This document shows, in pieces, positions 43,911-59,500 of a stretch of 64,000 nt of DNA. The notes under the pieces were generated by a model, which saw only the letters and a program-made list of their open reading frames with translations, did no database searches and was not told the DNA's origin. Origin of the DNA: Heloderma charlesbogerti (taxonomy: Eukaryota; Chordata; Lepidosauria; Squamata; Helodermatidae); contig JANEZZ010002702.1 of the NCBI GenBank assembly GCA_026122225.1, positions 310,001 to 374,000 on the forward strand, read 5' to 3'. The translations under genes and the position numbers were made by a program. Positions within the stretch are counted from its first letter, which is position 1; every line of letters begins with the position of its first letter.

Positions 43911-46034
43911 TTGATTCTGTTCATTCTATTGATTCGTTCTGAAATCAAGTTTTCAAACTTACTCACAGGGCAAGTCTATTTCAGAGCCCCCCTTCCCTGT
44001 TATTGTGGCAATTGCCATGCTGCTACTTCCTCAAGGCTGGCATTTTGTTTCCTATAGTTTCCCTTGCTGTGGGCAACACATTTTGAGGTCAGAAAAAAAT
44101 CTTGTTGCTCCCAAAGAACATTTGTGCATGGAACACCCACCATTCACCACAATAAAAAAAATAAGATGCACTGATTCCTCCAGCTGTGATTTAATGTTAG
44201 CCTGAGCAGAGTGTGACAGTGTCTCTTTCTGATATGCTTTGCCCACATGGATGCCACCCCCCACAGGTGCCTTGGTCAGAGTGCTTCCACTCCATTTCTC
44301 CATCTCTCCTCCCAGCCATGATTTAGTAGGGTACCATAGATCAATGGCAGCTCCCAGAATCTACTGCTCCCTGCTGCCTCCAACTGGCCTAAGGACTCTC
44401 CTTAGGGGAGCCAGCTTTCCTGCTTCCAGCACACCTATAAACACTCTGACATTTAAGCATTCTCTTTTGTAGTTGTACACACTCCAAGAACCCTCCAGTC
44501 TACAGTTGAAAAGATGCATCATTGTGCATTTTGGATGTTTGTATGCCCATGCAGCAGTAAAAAAAAAAAAAATCCTAGGCAAAATCCACCCACAGATGGA
44601 TAAACACAGTTTAGCTGACATGACTGGCTGATGTGTAGCATCCAACCTGGTAGATCCAATCTACCCCTAACCTGTGAAGAATAATACGTCCTCAATTACA
44701 TGAGACTGCAGCTGGATAGCTTGTCACTGATACATGAGTGGAAGGAGATGTCTGTTGCTCCAGGTTTCAAACACAGCAGCTTTATCAAGTCTTTGGCCAT
44801 AGTATGAATCGGCTGATACACACAAAAAACCAACCATGAGGGAAGAACTGAATGTGGGATGCTTGTGGTGTATTCAGGAATTCCCCTACCTCTTCCAAAT
44901 GCTTCTATTTGTTGTGCCATTAAAAAAACCTCCAAGTCCTCATGCTTGCTGTTCAGTGAGTATTGATTCAGTCTGCAAGCAATTTTAATATTTCTTCAGG
45001 GACTTTCCAGCAACAGCACAAGTCATTAATTCATCCTCCCAAATTGCTTATTCAATAGCATGAACATGGCTCCTGAATAAAGTCTCAGAATTTATGTGAC
45101 TCGTATGAGTCAGGAGGTCAAACAACTGTTATGGAGTGAAGTTAAAAATCCAAATAAAATATTGACACTTTTTTGGAGGAGTGGGGGGGGGGAGATGAAA
45201 GGAAGCAAAGGTATTTAAAACAGGGGCTTGCTGCCATGCCCCCAGGATAATGAAAGGAAAGAGATGGAAGACAAGTTGGAGTCTGAAAAATCAATGGGAT
45301 ATATGGCACATTCACTTAGTATTTCATAATTCTTTCTTACACACACAACATCCTGCATATACATAGAAATGAAGAGATACACCTTCCCATCACTATATTC
45401 TCTAATCTACTGAAACATATACACAAACAGTCCTAGGTGATTTTGAGGTTATGAAAGGGAAAAAATAAAAATAAATTAAAAGCCCTCTGTACTTACAGTT
45501 AAACAAGATATTATTTTTCACAGATGCAGAGATATCTGGGTCTGCAGTTACCAGGGCACATAATCTGCAGACAGGTAACACAGGGATCAGTGAAACCTAC
45601 AATTCTAAGCCAGGCTCAGAATTAGACCTTTATCTCTCCCTCTCTTCCTCTCCCTCTCCCCCCTTCCCAGTGGGCATTATTTGATGTGCCTAGATGAACT
45701 AGACCTCTTAGTGCATTGAATAGCATCTTCAAAAGGAAGGGAGGAGGGAGAGAGAGCGAGAGAGAGAGAGAGAGAAAAGCCCTGTGCAGATGATCAAAGT
45801 TTGTAACTTATACATCTAGCCCAACCTCCATGGTCTGAGGTCACATCCGTACAGAAACTTAGCCACATACCCCCAACACAAGTGAGCTCCATATGCATGA
45901 TCTGTGCACTGGAAAAATGGAGGGTATGGATTGCCCATTCCAAGGCTGTGCCCATTAGAATGTACCTGTGTAGGCCACTGGGACAAACCTGTGAAGGCTA
46001 GGCAAAACAAAGGGGCAGGGGCAGTGCATCAGAG

Positions 46035-46081
<47 letters not shown>

Positions 46082-46772
46082 ACTGATTTGAGAAACAGAC
46101 CAGTAGTGTAGTGGCAAATTCAAAAGTGCAGGGCCCCTTCAGACAGTCACAGCCATGCCCCCTCACAGCCACGCCCCTTCTAGGATTGTACAATCTTGTA
46201 AGATATACAGCCTTTAACTGGAATCCAAAATCAGTGCAGCTGAGAGTAAGGCAGGGGTATTTCAATTGGACGTCTGAGAAAAAAAGCAGGGGTGTTAATC
46301 TTTTTCACTCACTCACTCACTCACTCACACACTCACACACAAACATTTTAGGTTTTCAAAATATGGTACTCTATGGAGGCTTCACCCTCTCAACTCAGCC
46401 CTCATGGACAGGTCCCTTCTCATTTAAACAGCCCCCTTGCACACTCCCTTGGCGCCCCATTAGCCTTTCCTAAGCTTCTTCATTATCTCTCTCCCATCCC
46501 GCAACAGAAATATCCACATACTCAGCTGGATTGAAACACACACCCACACACACACCTTCTTTCTCCTCTCCCCCCAACAGATTTTTTTCTGTTTCCCTTC
46601 CCTCCAGCAGGGTTTGTTCGCCCAGATACATGCCACCCTTACCCAAAAGTGTAGCTGACAGAGCAGGTTGCATTTGGCAGTTCTGCTTACTGTAGAAATT
46701 AATGTTCAAGAATTAACAGTGCAATTCAATGGGTGTTTATTTCAAATTAAATTTACAGAGATCTTGGGAAGG
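43911..46772. other. No gene recognised; simple repeats
   Basis: (AG)n tracts lie at about 45751-45775 and, longer, 46036-46081; a (CTCA)n tract is at about 46305-46334. The ORFs spanning these arrays are artefacts. The 94-codon frames near 44361-44645 carry no recognised motif. Confidence 0.55.
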
Positions 46773-46874
46773 CAGCTAAGGCTGCACTCCTACACACACT
46801 TACCTGGGAGAAAGCCCAATTGGCAATTGAACATAGTGGGACTGACTTCTGAGTAAACATGCATAGGAGTGTGT
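46773..46874. repeat. Palindromic MITE, about 100 bp
   Basis: GCACTCCTACACACACTTACCTGGGAGAAA pairs imperfectly with TGACTTCTGAGTAAACATGCATAGGAGTGTGTG around a GCCCAATTGGC centre. Related core motifs occur at 14870-14930 and 15190-15240. Confidence 0.7.
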
Positions 46875-47697
46875 GATAATCTAAAAACTGGCACAAACCA
46901 GCCACCTGCCCAGCCCCATAAGTAAATAATGGTGGCAGAGCCCCCCCCCCCCGCTGCTGCCATGGCCAGCGGCAGCCCTGAATGGGTGGCCAGTGTTGCA
47001 GGGGACGAGGGCAGCCCCAGGCATGCAGGCATGGAGCAAGGACAGGCAGAGAAGCCAAGAGCTGAGGAGGAGAATGGGGGGTGGGGGAGAGGAGGCTGCA
47101 GATCTCCCTCAGGCTCCCTCTCTCACTCACTCCCTTTGTCTGGCTGGCTCTGCGTAGTAGACGAGAGGCAGCCGAGAGGCAGCCACCCGCACTCCCTCTG
47201 CTCCCTTCTCTTTCCCTAACAGACTGCGACCTGGCTGGGGGCTGGCTTCAAAAAAAGTGCTGGAGCGAAGCCCTGGTGCGACCCGTCACCACTACACCAC
47301 TGAAACAGACCCTCAGTGAACTCTGCTTTTGCCCCGCTTGTTGGCCATTCTGCAAGTTTCTCAGCTTCGTTCCACAAATGTGTCACAGGATACCTTTCTG
47401 TTTTCCTATCCCATTACAATTCACTAGGGTCACCCAACACCATTTTTATGTAGCTTACTAGAATAAAGTGGGGATCTTTCTTTAGGATTGGTATTTTCTG
47501 CCATTGATGCACAATAGTGAATCGTTTGACTTTCTGAGACAATTGGGCTGTGCCATGCTGGTTTAGAACCATAGTATCTCCTTAGATAAAGGTGGGATTC
47601 AGAGCAGTTAGTCCTGGTACAATATTTTGCATTCACAGAAGTGTTTTTGGCTGATTGCTGTGGAGGGTAGAAGCATTCCTATGGAGGATAAATAGGC
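46875..47697. other. GC-rich stretch without a recognised gene
   Basis: Bases 46920-47290 are GC-rich (C10 run at 46941, then GCTGCTGCCATGGCC). The frame from the ATG at 46929 (MVAEPPPPAAAMASGSPEW...) looks like an N-terminal alanine/proline-rich leader. No splice donor in a good frame or known protein was found, so it is noted but not called. Confidence 0.4.
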
Positions 47698-48117
47698 TGG
47701 CAACTGTAGCTCACTGGTAGAGCACCTCCTTTGCATGCAGATGGTCCCATGTTCACTCTTTGGTGCTTCCAGTTTAAAAAAAAAGAGTGGTGTGACAGGT
47801 GATGGGAAAGACCTCTGCCTGTTGCCCATCAGAGTAGAGTCAGACAGTCAGACTGTCAGACAGGGAGCTTCCAGACAAGGCTTTTATCATGCAATCACCC
47901 GGTCTCATTCATGGAATTTTATGGGGGTCCCAGCGATATAGTCTTCCACTTGCAACCATCCCATGTTTTCCCACTGCTTCTTTAAAAAATCTGTTAAGGA
48001 GGAAAAGACGGAATAGATGCACAATGTCTTTTGTTTGGTAGCACTACGAGTCATCTGTCTAGAAGTACCCCGGGCTAGATGGGCCAAGGGGACCCAGTAT
48101 AAGGCAGCTTCTTGTGT
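47698..48117 (+). mobile_element. tRNA-derived SINE, split by a MITE
   Basis: The head GGCAACTGTAGCTCACTGGT and AGAGCACCTCCTTTGCATGC is tRNA-like (A box TAGCTCACTGG); the B box has decayed (CATGTTCACTC). The body includes GATGGGAAAGACCTCTGCCT, and the end GGGCTAGATGGGCCAAG with CAGTATAAGGCAGCTTCTTG is typical of reptile SINEs. The body is interrupted at 47864-48069. Confidence 0.82.
47864..48069. mobile_element. MITE inserted in the SINE, 206 bp
   Basis: Ends GGAGCTTCCAGACA (47864-47877) and TGTCTAGAAGTACC (48056-48069) are imperfect terminal inverted repeats (11 of 14). SINE sequence is expected to be continuous across this interval. Non-coding. Superfamily not determined. Confidence 0.65.
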
Positions 48118-49802
48118 TCCTAAACAATATGTCAGAATAAAGTGGACCCCAAAAGACCACATTCTATTGGTGCATAAATTAATATGCAATGTTACAAATT
48201 ATGCAGACTTCATCATAGTGCTTCTGTCTGATAAAGCATTTTGAGCAACTTGAAAGCTTAAATAAGAGCTATTGCCAATATGTGTTGGCATTGTGGTCAT
48301 CCAGATGCAAATGACTTCCATATGTGGTTGAGTGGAATTGTTTTAATTTTGGGGGGAATAGACAATATAATTTAAATATTCTGATAGAAAATTTATTGGT
48401 ATGAATTAGGTTGCACTTTTGGTCTACCAATGGATCTTGAATTGTATCATCTGTGTAAACTATTATTTGATTTTTGTCATTTAACGTTAAGTACATGGAC
48501 TTCAGTAGTGAGTGATTGAGTTATTTATGGCTATTTATTAAGTAATTTATTTGGACAAATAAAATTATATTTATATTAAAAGAAAAGAAAAAAGAGGGCA
48601 CTGTATTACCTGACTTAAAAAGTCTTTTGTGGGGGAAATTGGGAAGCAGCTGCTCATACTAGATTAATGAAAGGTTCCATTTTAATTTGCAGTAGATTTT
48701 TGTTGAATTATTTGCTTCCATTAACCAGTGGTCATACCTAAGTTTATCTCTCTCTTGATCTTGCTGCCCATCTTCCCATCATATCCTAAGTAGTGCATAT
48801 CCATGGCAAAATTCTGCAACCAGTTAATAGAAAAATCATCTGTGAGTAAGTGACACAGCTCCTCCCTCGTTGGTGCCTTGTCAGCATCTGTCAACCTTTT
48901 TTTTCTTCTTAATTTGGAGATTTCTGTGGAACTTGCACAGTGCAGAGAGCACATGGATCACTTGCCTGGCCATATTGTTTTAAATGGAGAAATGACCAGG
49001 CCCAAAACAATATTCCTACCTTTTATGAATTTTTGTTTAGTTTCATTATATTTTTAATTTTTTTGAGGATATGCACTCAACATTTCTGCACTGCTGAGAA
49101 CATCTTAATAGATTTTGGAAAAGGGTAACAGCAGCAGAGTAGCTATCTCCTCCAAACATAGCAACAGAGGAGAGCCAAACTTTCATGAGAGGAGGAAACC
49201 AAAGAAACATCTAAGCAGATCACAAGTCCTAAGCACTAATCACAGCTCACACAGTTGTGCAAAAGCTCCAAAGGCTTGCTAAGACTTATAGTCCCTTAAG
49301 GGAACCTTGCCCTATGTAAGGGAGCAGAGAACCCTTCCCTGCTCTCTCTTGGCTAAAGATCCTGTCTGAGGCCTCCAGCACACTTTATTGATTATATCAA
49401 AGTTGTGACAAAGGTAATCAAACAAAGAAACTCTAAATACCACTATAGCCAATTGTGATTCTGGGGTAAAATTCCTTCCCAGCGCCAACCAAGCTGGTGG
49501 ATAATTGCGCAGGCATGTCAATGTGAAGCAGCATGAAACAGCATATTAACCATAGAGCAGAAAGCAGAGAGGGTAGGGTTGAGCAAGGCAGAAGCAGGGG
49601 CCTGTTATACGTTCCCAGCAGACCAGAGAGATGAAGTTCTCTGGTCCATCTGGGTTGACTCTGTCCTCTCCCTTTGAGCCACTTCCTGATTCAATTGCGG
49701 GGGGGCAGGTGGGCTGCCTCGTTCTGATACCGTGGCAGTGCAGTGTGCGCTCTCCCTCATCCTGCACCCCTTCATGAGCACAGAGAGGGAACCCAGGCAT
49801 CT
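48118..49802. other. No gene recognised
   Basis: AT-rich sequence with no assigned element. Short frames such as 48721-48954 (minus) contain nothing recognisable. Confidence 0.5.
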
Positions 49803-49862
49803 TATAAGAATATAAAAACTGCTATGCTGAATCAGACCAAAGGTCTATTTAGTCTAGGGGAG
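49803..49862 (+). repeat. Interspersed-repeat 5' fragment
   Basis: TGCTGAATCAGACCAAAGGT followed by CTATTTAGTCTAGG is the start of a reptile interspersed repeat whose longer copy is at 51183-51350 (CAAAGGTCCATCTAGGCTAG). Confidence 0.6.
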
Positions 49863-51182
49863 ACCTTTCTTGCCTAATTTTCAGATACCTTTCTTAGCAT
49901 CTACTGAGATGTCCTACCCCTCCCACTTTTTCTTAAGGAACAAATTTTCTTGCTGGTAGCGGAGATTGCTTCAAAGCAAAGTGAGAGCCTCTAGCTGCAC
50001 CCACACATGGGGCTCAGTGGCATTCTTGGGAAATGAAGATGGCAGGTGGCTGCAGGCTGCTTTCCTCTTCAGGGTGTCCATTTTGTGGTGGTGCCCAGGA
50101 CAGTTTCTCAAACAGCCGAAGCTATTGTGTGTCCCCACACAACCAAAAATTTTGCCTACCCCTGATCTAGTCCATCATTCTGTCTTGAAAATTGGCCAAT
50201 TAAAATGTCTGTAGTAGCTCACAAGTAGGGTGTGAAAGCAATGGTGGCCACTCTCTTGTTTGTTCCCAGCCTCTGTTCAAGGTATTTTGTCTCTGGACAC
50301 AGAAGTATTGGGAAAGGATCTGGGAGATCAATCTAGCGATTATCTGTTTGGGAAGTGAAATGTGTCCTTCTCAAGATTAGCCTATGTGTGGAGACAGTCT
50401 AGGAGTGAGGTTACCTCTGTTGAAGAGTGTTTATTGGAGTGACCACAGCATGAATGGAACTTGCCGTGATGCTGATAGTGGGAAATACTTTTAATTGTGT
50501 GTCACCTAAGGTTGCCAAGGAGAATTCAGATCTCATTCGTTGCAATGAGTACATTACTATGTAACAGAATATGATACAATATGTAGGTTTAAGTCAGCAC
50601 CCCTCGGGCAGAGTTTGGATGGATGGACTGATGAATAGATACATTTATACTAAGTATACATACATTATATCACTCTATTGATTTTTGAAAAGTTCCAGGT
50701 CTGCCAAGCTGTAATGAGATTTTTGAACTTTGGGCTGTGATCAATGAAAGGAATATTATTGGCCTGCAGAATTGATATCCCCCCTCCATGGATTGTTCTG
50801 CTCCCAGGCTGCTCCCACCCCCACACACATATAGGATTCCATCAGACACTTAACCTCTTTTAGAGTGTCATCAGGCTAAAAGGAATCTAATAGTGACACA
50901 GGACTTGTGCGTAGCTGTCCGGCACTATTGCTTTCCTGTCACAAATAATTTATAGCTTTCTATTTTCATCCCTTTGCTTGCACCCCATCATTGCTTCCTG
51001 GGGCTGCTGTAGGGGAGGGGCCATGAGTATAGAGGTGGGATCAGTATACTCACACAAGCATAACCTCAGGGTGCTTTGTGGGAGCAAGGAATGAGCAGCT
51101 GAAATAGCTGTCCCTTTCTGTTTCCAACTGCAGGATAGCTCTAGAACTTCCGTTCTCCAGTACAGGCTTCATGGGACATCAA
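49863..51182. other. No feature recognised
   Basis: Unique-looking sequence with no known protein motif and no clear repeat. Confidence 0.5.
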
Positions 51183-51350
51183 AACCAGAACATATGACTG
51201 TGCTACAGGCCCCAGCCAAAGGTCCATCTAGGCTAGCCTCCACTTTCCAGTAGCAACCAGCCAAATGCTTCTGGAGGATAACTCACAAGGGCACAAAGAC
51301 AATAGCTGTCCTCTGTTGTCTGACCCCAGCATCTGGTACTCTGAAGCACA
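51183..51350 (+). repeat. Interspersed repeat (same family as 49803)
   Basis: CCAAAGGTCCATCTAGGCTA, GCAACCAGCCAAATGCTTCT and the CATCTGGTACTCTGAAGCAC end follow the order of a common LINE/SINE-related reptile repeat. Non-coding. Confidence 0.6.
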
Positions 51351-52550
51351 GCGTCTCTGAATATGGACGTTTACTTGGTTATAATTCTTAAAAGCTGTTA
51401 ACGGAGCTTTTGTCTAATACATTAGACCTTTTGTCATATATATGTATATATATATATGACAAAATATATGTGTGTGTGTGTGTGTGTGTGTGAAATCTAA
51501 ACTCGTGGATATTCTTATATCTCATGCTGTGAATGAATTATATGTGATAATTGTGCACTATGTAAAGAAGACTTTACTTGTGTGTGTCCTGAGCCTACTG
51601 CCAGTCAAATTTCACTGCAGGCACTCTCTCTAAATCATAGCTTTCTAAACCACTGTCACATCCCATCCTTTACTCACCTTTCCCCTAAACTAAAAAGCCC
51701 AACGCACTTTAGCCTTTTCTCATAGGGAAGATGTACAAGTTCTTGAAAGCACTGGGGCTTTCTGGGCAACTTTCTGCTCACATGTCTGCTGAAATCAATA
51801 GCCATGATCCCCATTTCCAAATGGATTGATTGTACTTCCACCAGATCCTGGTTCCCATTCAGGATTAAATCCTTTTCTCTTAGTTCCTTGATTAATTGTG
51901 CCTTAGAATAGTTATTTATTATATATTAATTTCAGATTTAAGACAAAATTTCTATCCATTTGATGTGAGTGTAGTAGAAATCACGCATTGCTATGACACT
52001 GCCTCCCTTGGCTGCCTCTGATTTCTCTATATATCTCCAGATCACCATCAGAATGTTGATTGGAGTGCAGATTGTGTAAAATAGTATGCCCCCCCCTCTA
52101 TATTACTACTTTGTTCTTGTATTTCTACCTATATTGATTATATGGATACATGTGTTTCTTTTATTATTTCTAATTCATTACATACCTCCTCCCTCTTCTT
52201 TTTACTATACAGCAACTCCATACAACCTACTCTGTCCTTTCTGTAAATTTATATCCTGGGGTGTATGTATCCCATTGATGTTCATAGACAATTCCACCAT
52301 TTTTTTTATACATCCACTACATCTGTATTGTCCTGTCAGACCAGATATTCTACTTCACCAGTCTTGGCTTGGAGGCTTCTAGCATTAATATATAAACACC
52401 TATATGTTGTGCCCCTTTTTATTTGAATGGCCTTCTTGTGTGTGCTTTCTCTTAGGACCTGCTATTCTTTTGGATTTACTCTTTTAAGATTCCATCTGCT
52501 TTTCGTCAACTTCTATGCTCTTATCATTGGAGGACATAGAGCATTTAGAT
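51351..52550. other. Microsatellites and a possible worn LINE
   Basis: A TATA tract and a GT tract lie at about 51436-51492. Bases 51690-52050 (AAAAAGCCCAACGCACTTTA, CCTTTTCTCATAGGGAAGAT) loosely resemble the minus strand of the CR1/L3 C-terminal region. The frame 52086-52382 has no domain. Confidence 0.4.
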
Positions 52551-53235
52551 CAGGGGTGCACAACTTTTTTGGTCCTGGGGGCCACATCCAGTGTCTACTG
52601 GGGGGCCAGAGGGCACACTTGTGCATGTGCACACATAGAGAGATGCCACCACTAGTGGGGTGGGGAAACTTCTTCCACTCATAAGTAAGCAGGATTGAAT
52701 AACTCAGCACTTTCAAATAGCATCCCCAGTACCAAGCCTCATAGAATCATAGAATAGTAGGGTTGGAAGGGGCCTACAAGGCCATCGAGTCCAACCCCCT
52801 GCTCAATGCAGGAATCCAAGTCAGAATATCCCCGACAGATGGCTGTCCAGACTCATCTTGAATGCCTTCAGTGTGGAGTACCTCCCTAGGTAATTGGTTC
52901 CATTGTCATATTGCTCTAACAGTCAGGAAGTTTTTCCTGATGCTCAGCTGTAAGCACGAGCAGCATGTCTCCTCACAAGTTAGCAGGACAAGCAGGACAA
53001 CCCTCTGCAGGACAAGGCCCAGTAGGAAGCAGGATGGAATCACTCAGCAGCTTTCTTCCCTCTCCTGGCCTCCTCTCCCCAACAGGAAAAAGCTCTTTCT
53101 ACTTTGCCCTGTTGGGAGAGGGAGTAGGGCCTGGGGAGGAAGCTGGCAGGTCATCTGGGCTCTGGGAGGAAACTGGGTGCAGTGCTACGCAGGCTGCACC
53201 TGGAGCAGCCATGGGAGACAGGTTGGGCACCCCTG
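52551..53235. mobile_element. hAT-type MITE, split by a CR1 fragment
   Basis: Starts CAGGGGTGCACAACTTTTTT and ends GGTTGGGCACCCCTG, with near-matching terminal inverted repeats. Flanks ATTTAGAT and CTTTAGAA share TTTAGA, consistent with a drifted 8-bp duplication. AGTAAGCAGGATTGAATAACTCAGC is echoed by AGGAAGCAGGATGGAATCACTCAGC at about 53021-53045, an internal repeat. Non-coding. Confidence 0.75.
52737..52965 (-). mobile_element. CR1 3' end fragment, minus strand
   Basis: From CATAGAATCATAGAATAGTA (the octamer end, inverted) through CCTACAAGGCCATCGAGTCC to CAGTCAGGAAGTTTTTCCTG, matching the inverse of 5460-5740. Inserted in the surrounding hAT MITE. Confidence 0.93.
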
Positions 53236-56742
<3,507 letters not shown>

Positions 56743-57413
56743 TAGGGCTGTGCACAGACCCTCCTGACCCACTTTGGACCAGTTCAGACCTGATCTGACC
56801 TGCTTCGGACTCTGCATCTGAAGCAAGATTCGGAAATCCGAATTATTCAGACTTTACATTTTCCCATTGACTTGCATTGCAGAACAGAAACAGCCATAAC
56901 ATTTTTAGTTTTTATGATAAATACATGAAATATGCAGATCTGGCAGTCCCTGTGGAGGTGATTGGGCCTGCCAAAGTTCAGACAGTTAGGTCCAGTGGCT
57001 TTTGTGCTAGCCACAGGTAAAATAGCTTTTTTCAAGAAAATCTGTCAAAGCAAAGAGCTATAATTTTTCAGTGCTTCCACATAAGTGCAAGGAATTTGGG
57101 GACCTGGTAGCCTGTATGGAGGTGACTGAACCTGCCAAATTTCAAAAAGTTAGGTCCAGTGGCTTTTGTGCTAGCCATGAATAAAATTTTCTTTTCTCAA
57201 ACACTAAATAAAAGGTTAAGAAAAACTGTCAAGCCCGACCCAGGGGATTAGTGATCCTAAGCAGAAGGTGCTGAAGGTGACAATTAGGAGGTCAATATCC
57301 CTAATCTCTGGTGTAGGCTTTTCTGAAGTGCAAATAACCCCTCTCCCCTAGTACTTTCCTTTTGTCTGTCCTAAATCCGCCACTGTTATTCAGCTTCACT
57401 GGATGACCTGAGG

Positions 57414-59184
57414 TGTTATTTATTTATTTATTATTTACAATATTTATATACTACTCCTCATCAGAAGATTTCGGAGCGGTGAACAACATGATAAAAGAAT
57501 AAAACAATGGTTAAAAGAGTTGAAACATTTTTTAAAAAAAAGACAAATCCCAACAAAGTGTAGTTCAACAAACCACGGCTGGTCATGCAAGGAAGGCCTC
57601 TTGAAAGAACGTCTTCAGGAGGTGCCGGAAGGAACACAATGTTGGCACCTGCCTGACCTCTAAAGGCAGGGAATTCCACAGGAAGGGGGCCACCACACTG
57701 AAGGCTCTTCTCCTGGTGGACTCCAACCGGGCCATAGGTCCATGTGGAACCACCAGGAACATGCCCTCTGATGACTTCAGTGACCAGGCAGGTTGGTAGG
57801 GAAGGAGACACTCTCTCAGGTAGGGATGGCGGAGAATTTCTCCCCGAAGCTTCGGGGGGCCGAGCGCCAAAGTGTTCAGCCCCCCGAACAAGTTTCGGGG
57901 AGAAATCCTCCAAACCCCCCCACCCCCCGCACCCCCCCCCGGGACGGGACGTACCTTCGCCAAATGTCCCTCCCGGCGGTGGGTCCAGCCGGCGGTTCGG
58001 CGGGTGTTCGAGCGGGGCGGGAGCGGCAGCCGGTCTTTTGACCGGCTGCCGCCGCCGCCATTGCAATAAAAGAAAAAGAAAAAAAATGCCCCCTGATAGG
58101 CTACGTGACGATTAACGTAGCCTATCACGGCTAGATTTGCAAAGTCAGCCGTGATAGGCTACGTCAATCGTCACGTAGCCTATCACGGGTGACTAAAAAA
58201 AAAAAGCGCGTATGGATAATGACGGCCCCCATAGGGAGCCGCCATTCCCGTTCCTTATTTGGTTGCTGTAGTCTACGTAAAGATTTACATAGACTATGGC
58301 GAAAATAAGGGCAACGCTATTTGTGTTGCCCTTATTTTCGCCGTAGTCTACGTAAATCTTTACGTAGACTACAGCGACCAAATAAGGAACGCGAATGGCG
58401 GCTCCCTATGGGGGCCGCCATTAGCATACGCACTTTTTTTTTTTTTTTAAGTCACCCGTGATAGGCTACATGACGATTGACGTAGCCTATCATGGCTGAC
58501 TTTGCAAATCTAGCCGTGATAGGCTACGTTAATCGTCACGTAGCCTATCAGGGGGCGTTTTTTTTTTTTTAAACTTTCGCGTTCGCGGCTGGGCGAGGCG
58601 AGAAGCCTCCTCCCCAGCCTGAATTTCGGCCGGGGCAAGGCGGGAAGCCTCCCCCCCCGGCCTGAACTTCGCGGGGGGAGCAGCGAAGTGCCTCCCCCCC
58701 ACCGCGAACAAGCTCGGCGAAAGGTAAGGGACTTTCGTCCACCCCTACTCTCAGGTATCCTGGTCCCAAGTTGTTTAGGGCTTTATACACTAGTACTAAT
58801 ACCTTAAACCTGGCCCAGTAGCGAATAGGCAGCCAGTGCCGTTCCCTCAGCAAAGGAGTTACATGCTGAAAAGGGGCAGCTCCCGACAACAGCCAAGCTG
58901 CTGCATTCTGCACTAGCCCCAGCTTCCAGACCAGCCTTAAGGGCAGCCCCACATAGAGTGCATTTCAGTAATCCAGTCTTGGGGTTACTAATGCCTGTAC
59001 CACTGTGGTCAAACTATCCCTGTCCAGGAGAGGCCATAGCTGGTGAACCAGCCGAAGCTGGTAAAAGGCACTCCGAGCCGTCATGACCACTTGGGCCTCC
59101 AGTGACAATGATGGGTGTAGGAGTACACCCAGACTACGGACCTGATCTTTCAGAGGGAGTGCAACCCCATCCAGAACATTATTA
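57414..59184 (-). mobile_element. L2-type LINE fragment, minus strand, split by hairpin element D
   Basis: On the minus strand the ORF2 C-terminus reads QNAAAWLLSGAAPFQHVTPL, RERHWLPIRYWARFKV, YKALNNLGPGYL. After element D it continues RECLLPYQPAWSLKSSEGMF, VVPHGPMARLE, RRAFSVVAPFLWNSLPLEV and FRHLLKTFFQEAFLA. The frame is nearly intact across both parts once D is ignored, so the copy is fairly young. It ends in TAAATAAATAA (57415-57432 inverted). A TGTTAT hexamer occurs at both edges (57414-57419 and 59185-59190). Confidence 0.88.
57821..58747 (-). mobile_element. Hairpin element D (non-autonomous, hAT-type, 927 bp)
   Basis: Starts TAGGGATGGCGGAGAATTTC and ends CTTTCGTCCACCCCTA; perfect 8-bp duplication CTCTCAGG at 57813-57820 and 58748-58755. 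It is a near relative of B in reverse orientation. Both have the GGGGGGCCGAG / GTTCAGCCCCCC terminal hairpin, GCAGCCGGTC / GACCGGCTGC, T and A runs, and pairs of GTGATAGGCTACGT hairpins on each side. D has an extra central block: GTAGTCTACGTAAA hairpins flank a GCGAAAATAAGGGCAACGC / GTTGCCCTTATTTTCGC stem. The palindromic core spans about 58088-58557. AGGTAAG is at 58722-58728; the other end has only GTACCT (57951-57956). Inserted in the L2. Confidence 0.95.
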
Positions 59185-59439
59185 TGTTATATTAAAATTA
59201 TTTTTAAATAATAAAATATTATTATTTTAAATTTAATAATGTATTAAAATAAATTAAAATAGGCCTGTGGCATTGAAGACATGAAGCCCAGCTACATTAC
59301 CCTGGCACCAGGCAGGCAGGCTGGCAGAGCAAAGCAGCATGTGGGCATAAGTCTGTGGCACTGGAGGAAGACATAGAGGTGCTACAGCATCTCCTTATTC
59401 ATTTCATTCAGAGCTACAGTCCTGCACTGCAAGCACAGC

Positions 59440-59500
59440 CAAAGGATAATACTGAAAACAATAATAATAATGATGATGATGATGATGATATGCTCTGAGT
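59440..59500 (+). repeat. (AATAATG)/(ATG)n microsatellite
   Basis: ATAATAATAATGATGATGATG runs through about 59459-59490 within the 3' untranslated part of hAT-2; a (CAC)n tract lies at 59594-59610. Confidence 0.8.

Noticed and set aside
46929..47219. GC-rich frame starting MVAEPPPPAAAMASG, resembling a first exon under a CpG-rich promoter.
   Set aside because: No recognisable protein, no clear donor in frame, and the GC-rich stretch is short; kept only as a note.
58193..58450. Frames reading VVYVKIYVDYGENKGNA and VIGYVNIYVAYHG recur in elements B-E and look like a repeated peptide.
   Set aside because: They are translations of the palindromic DNA modules, occur on both strands, lack starts and continuity, and change with hairpin orientation.
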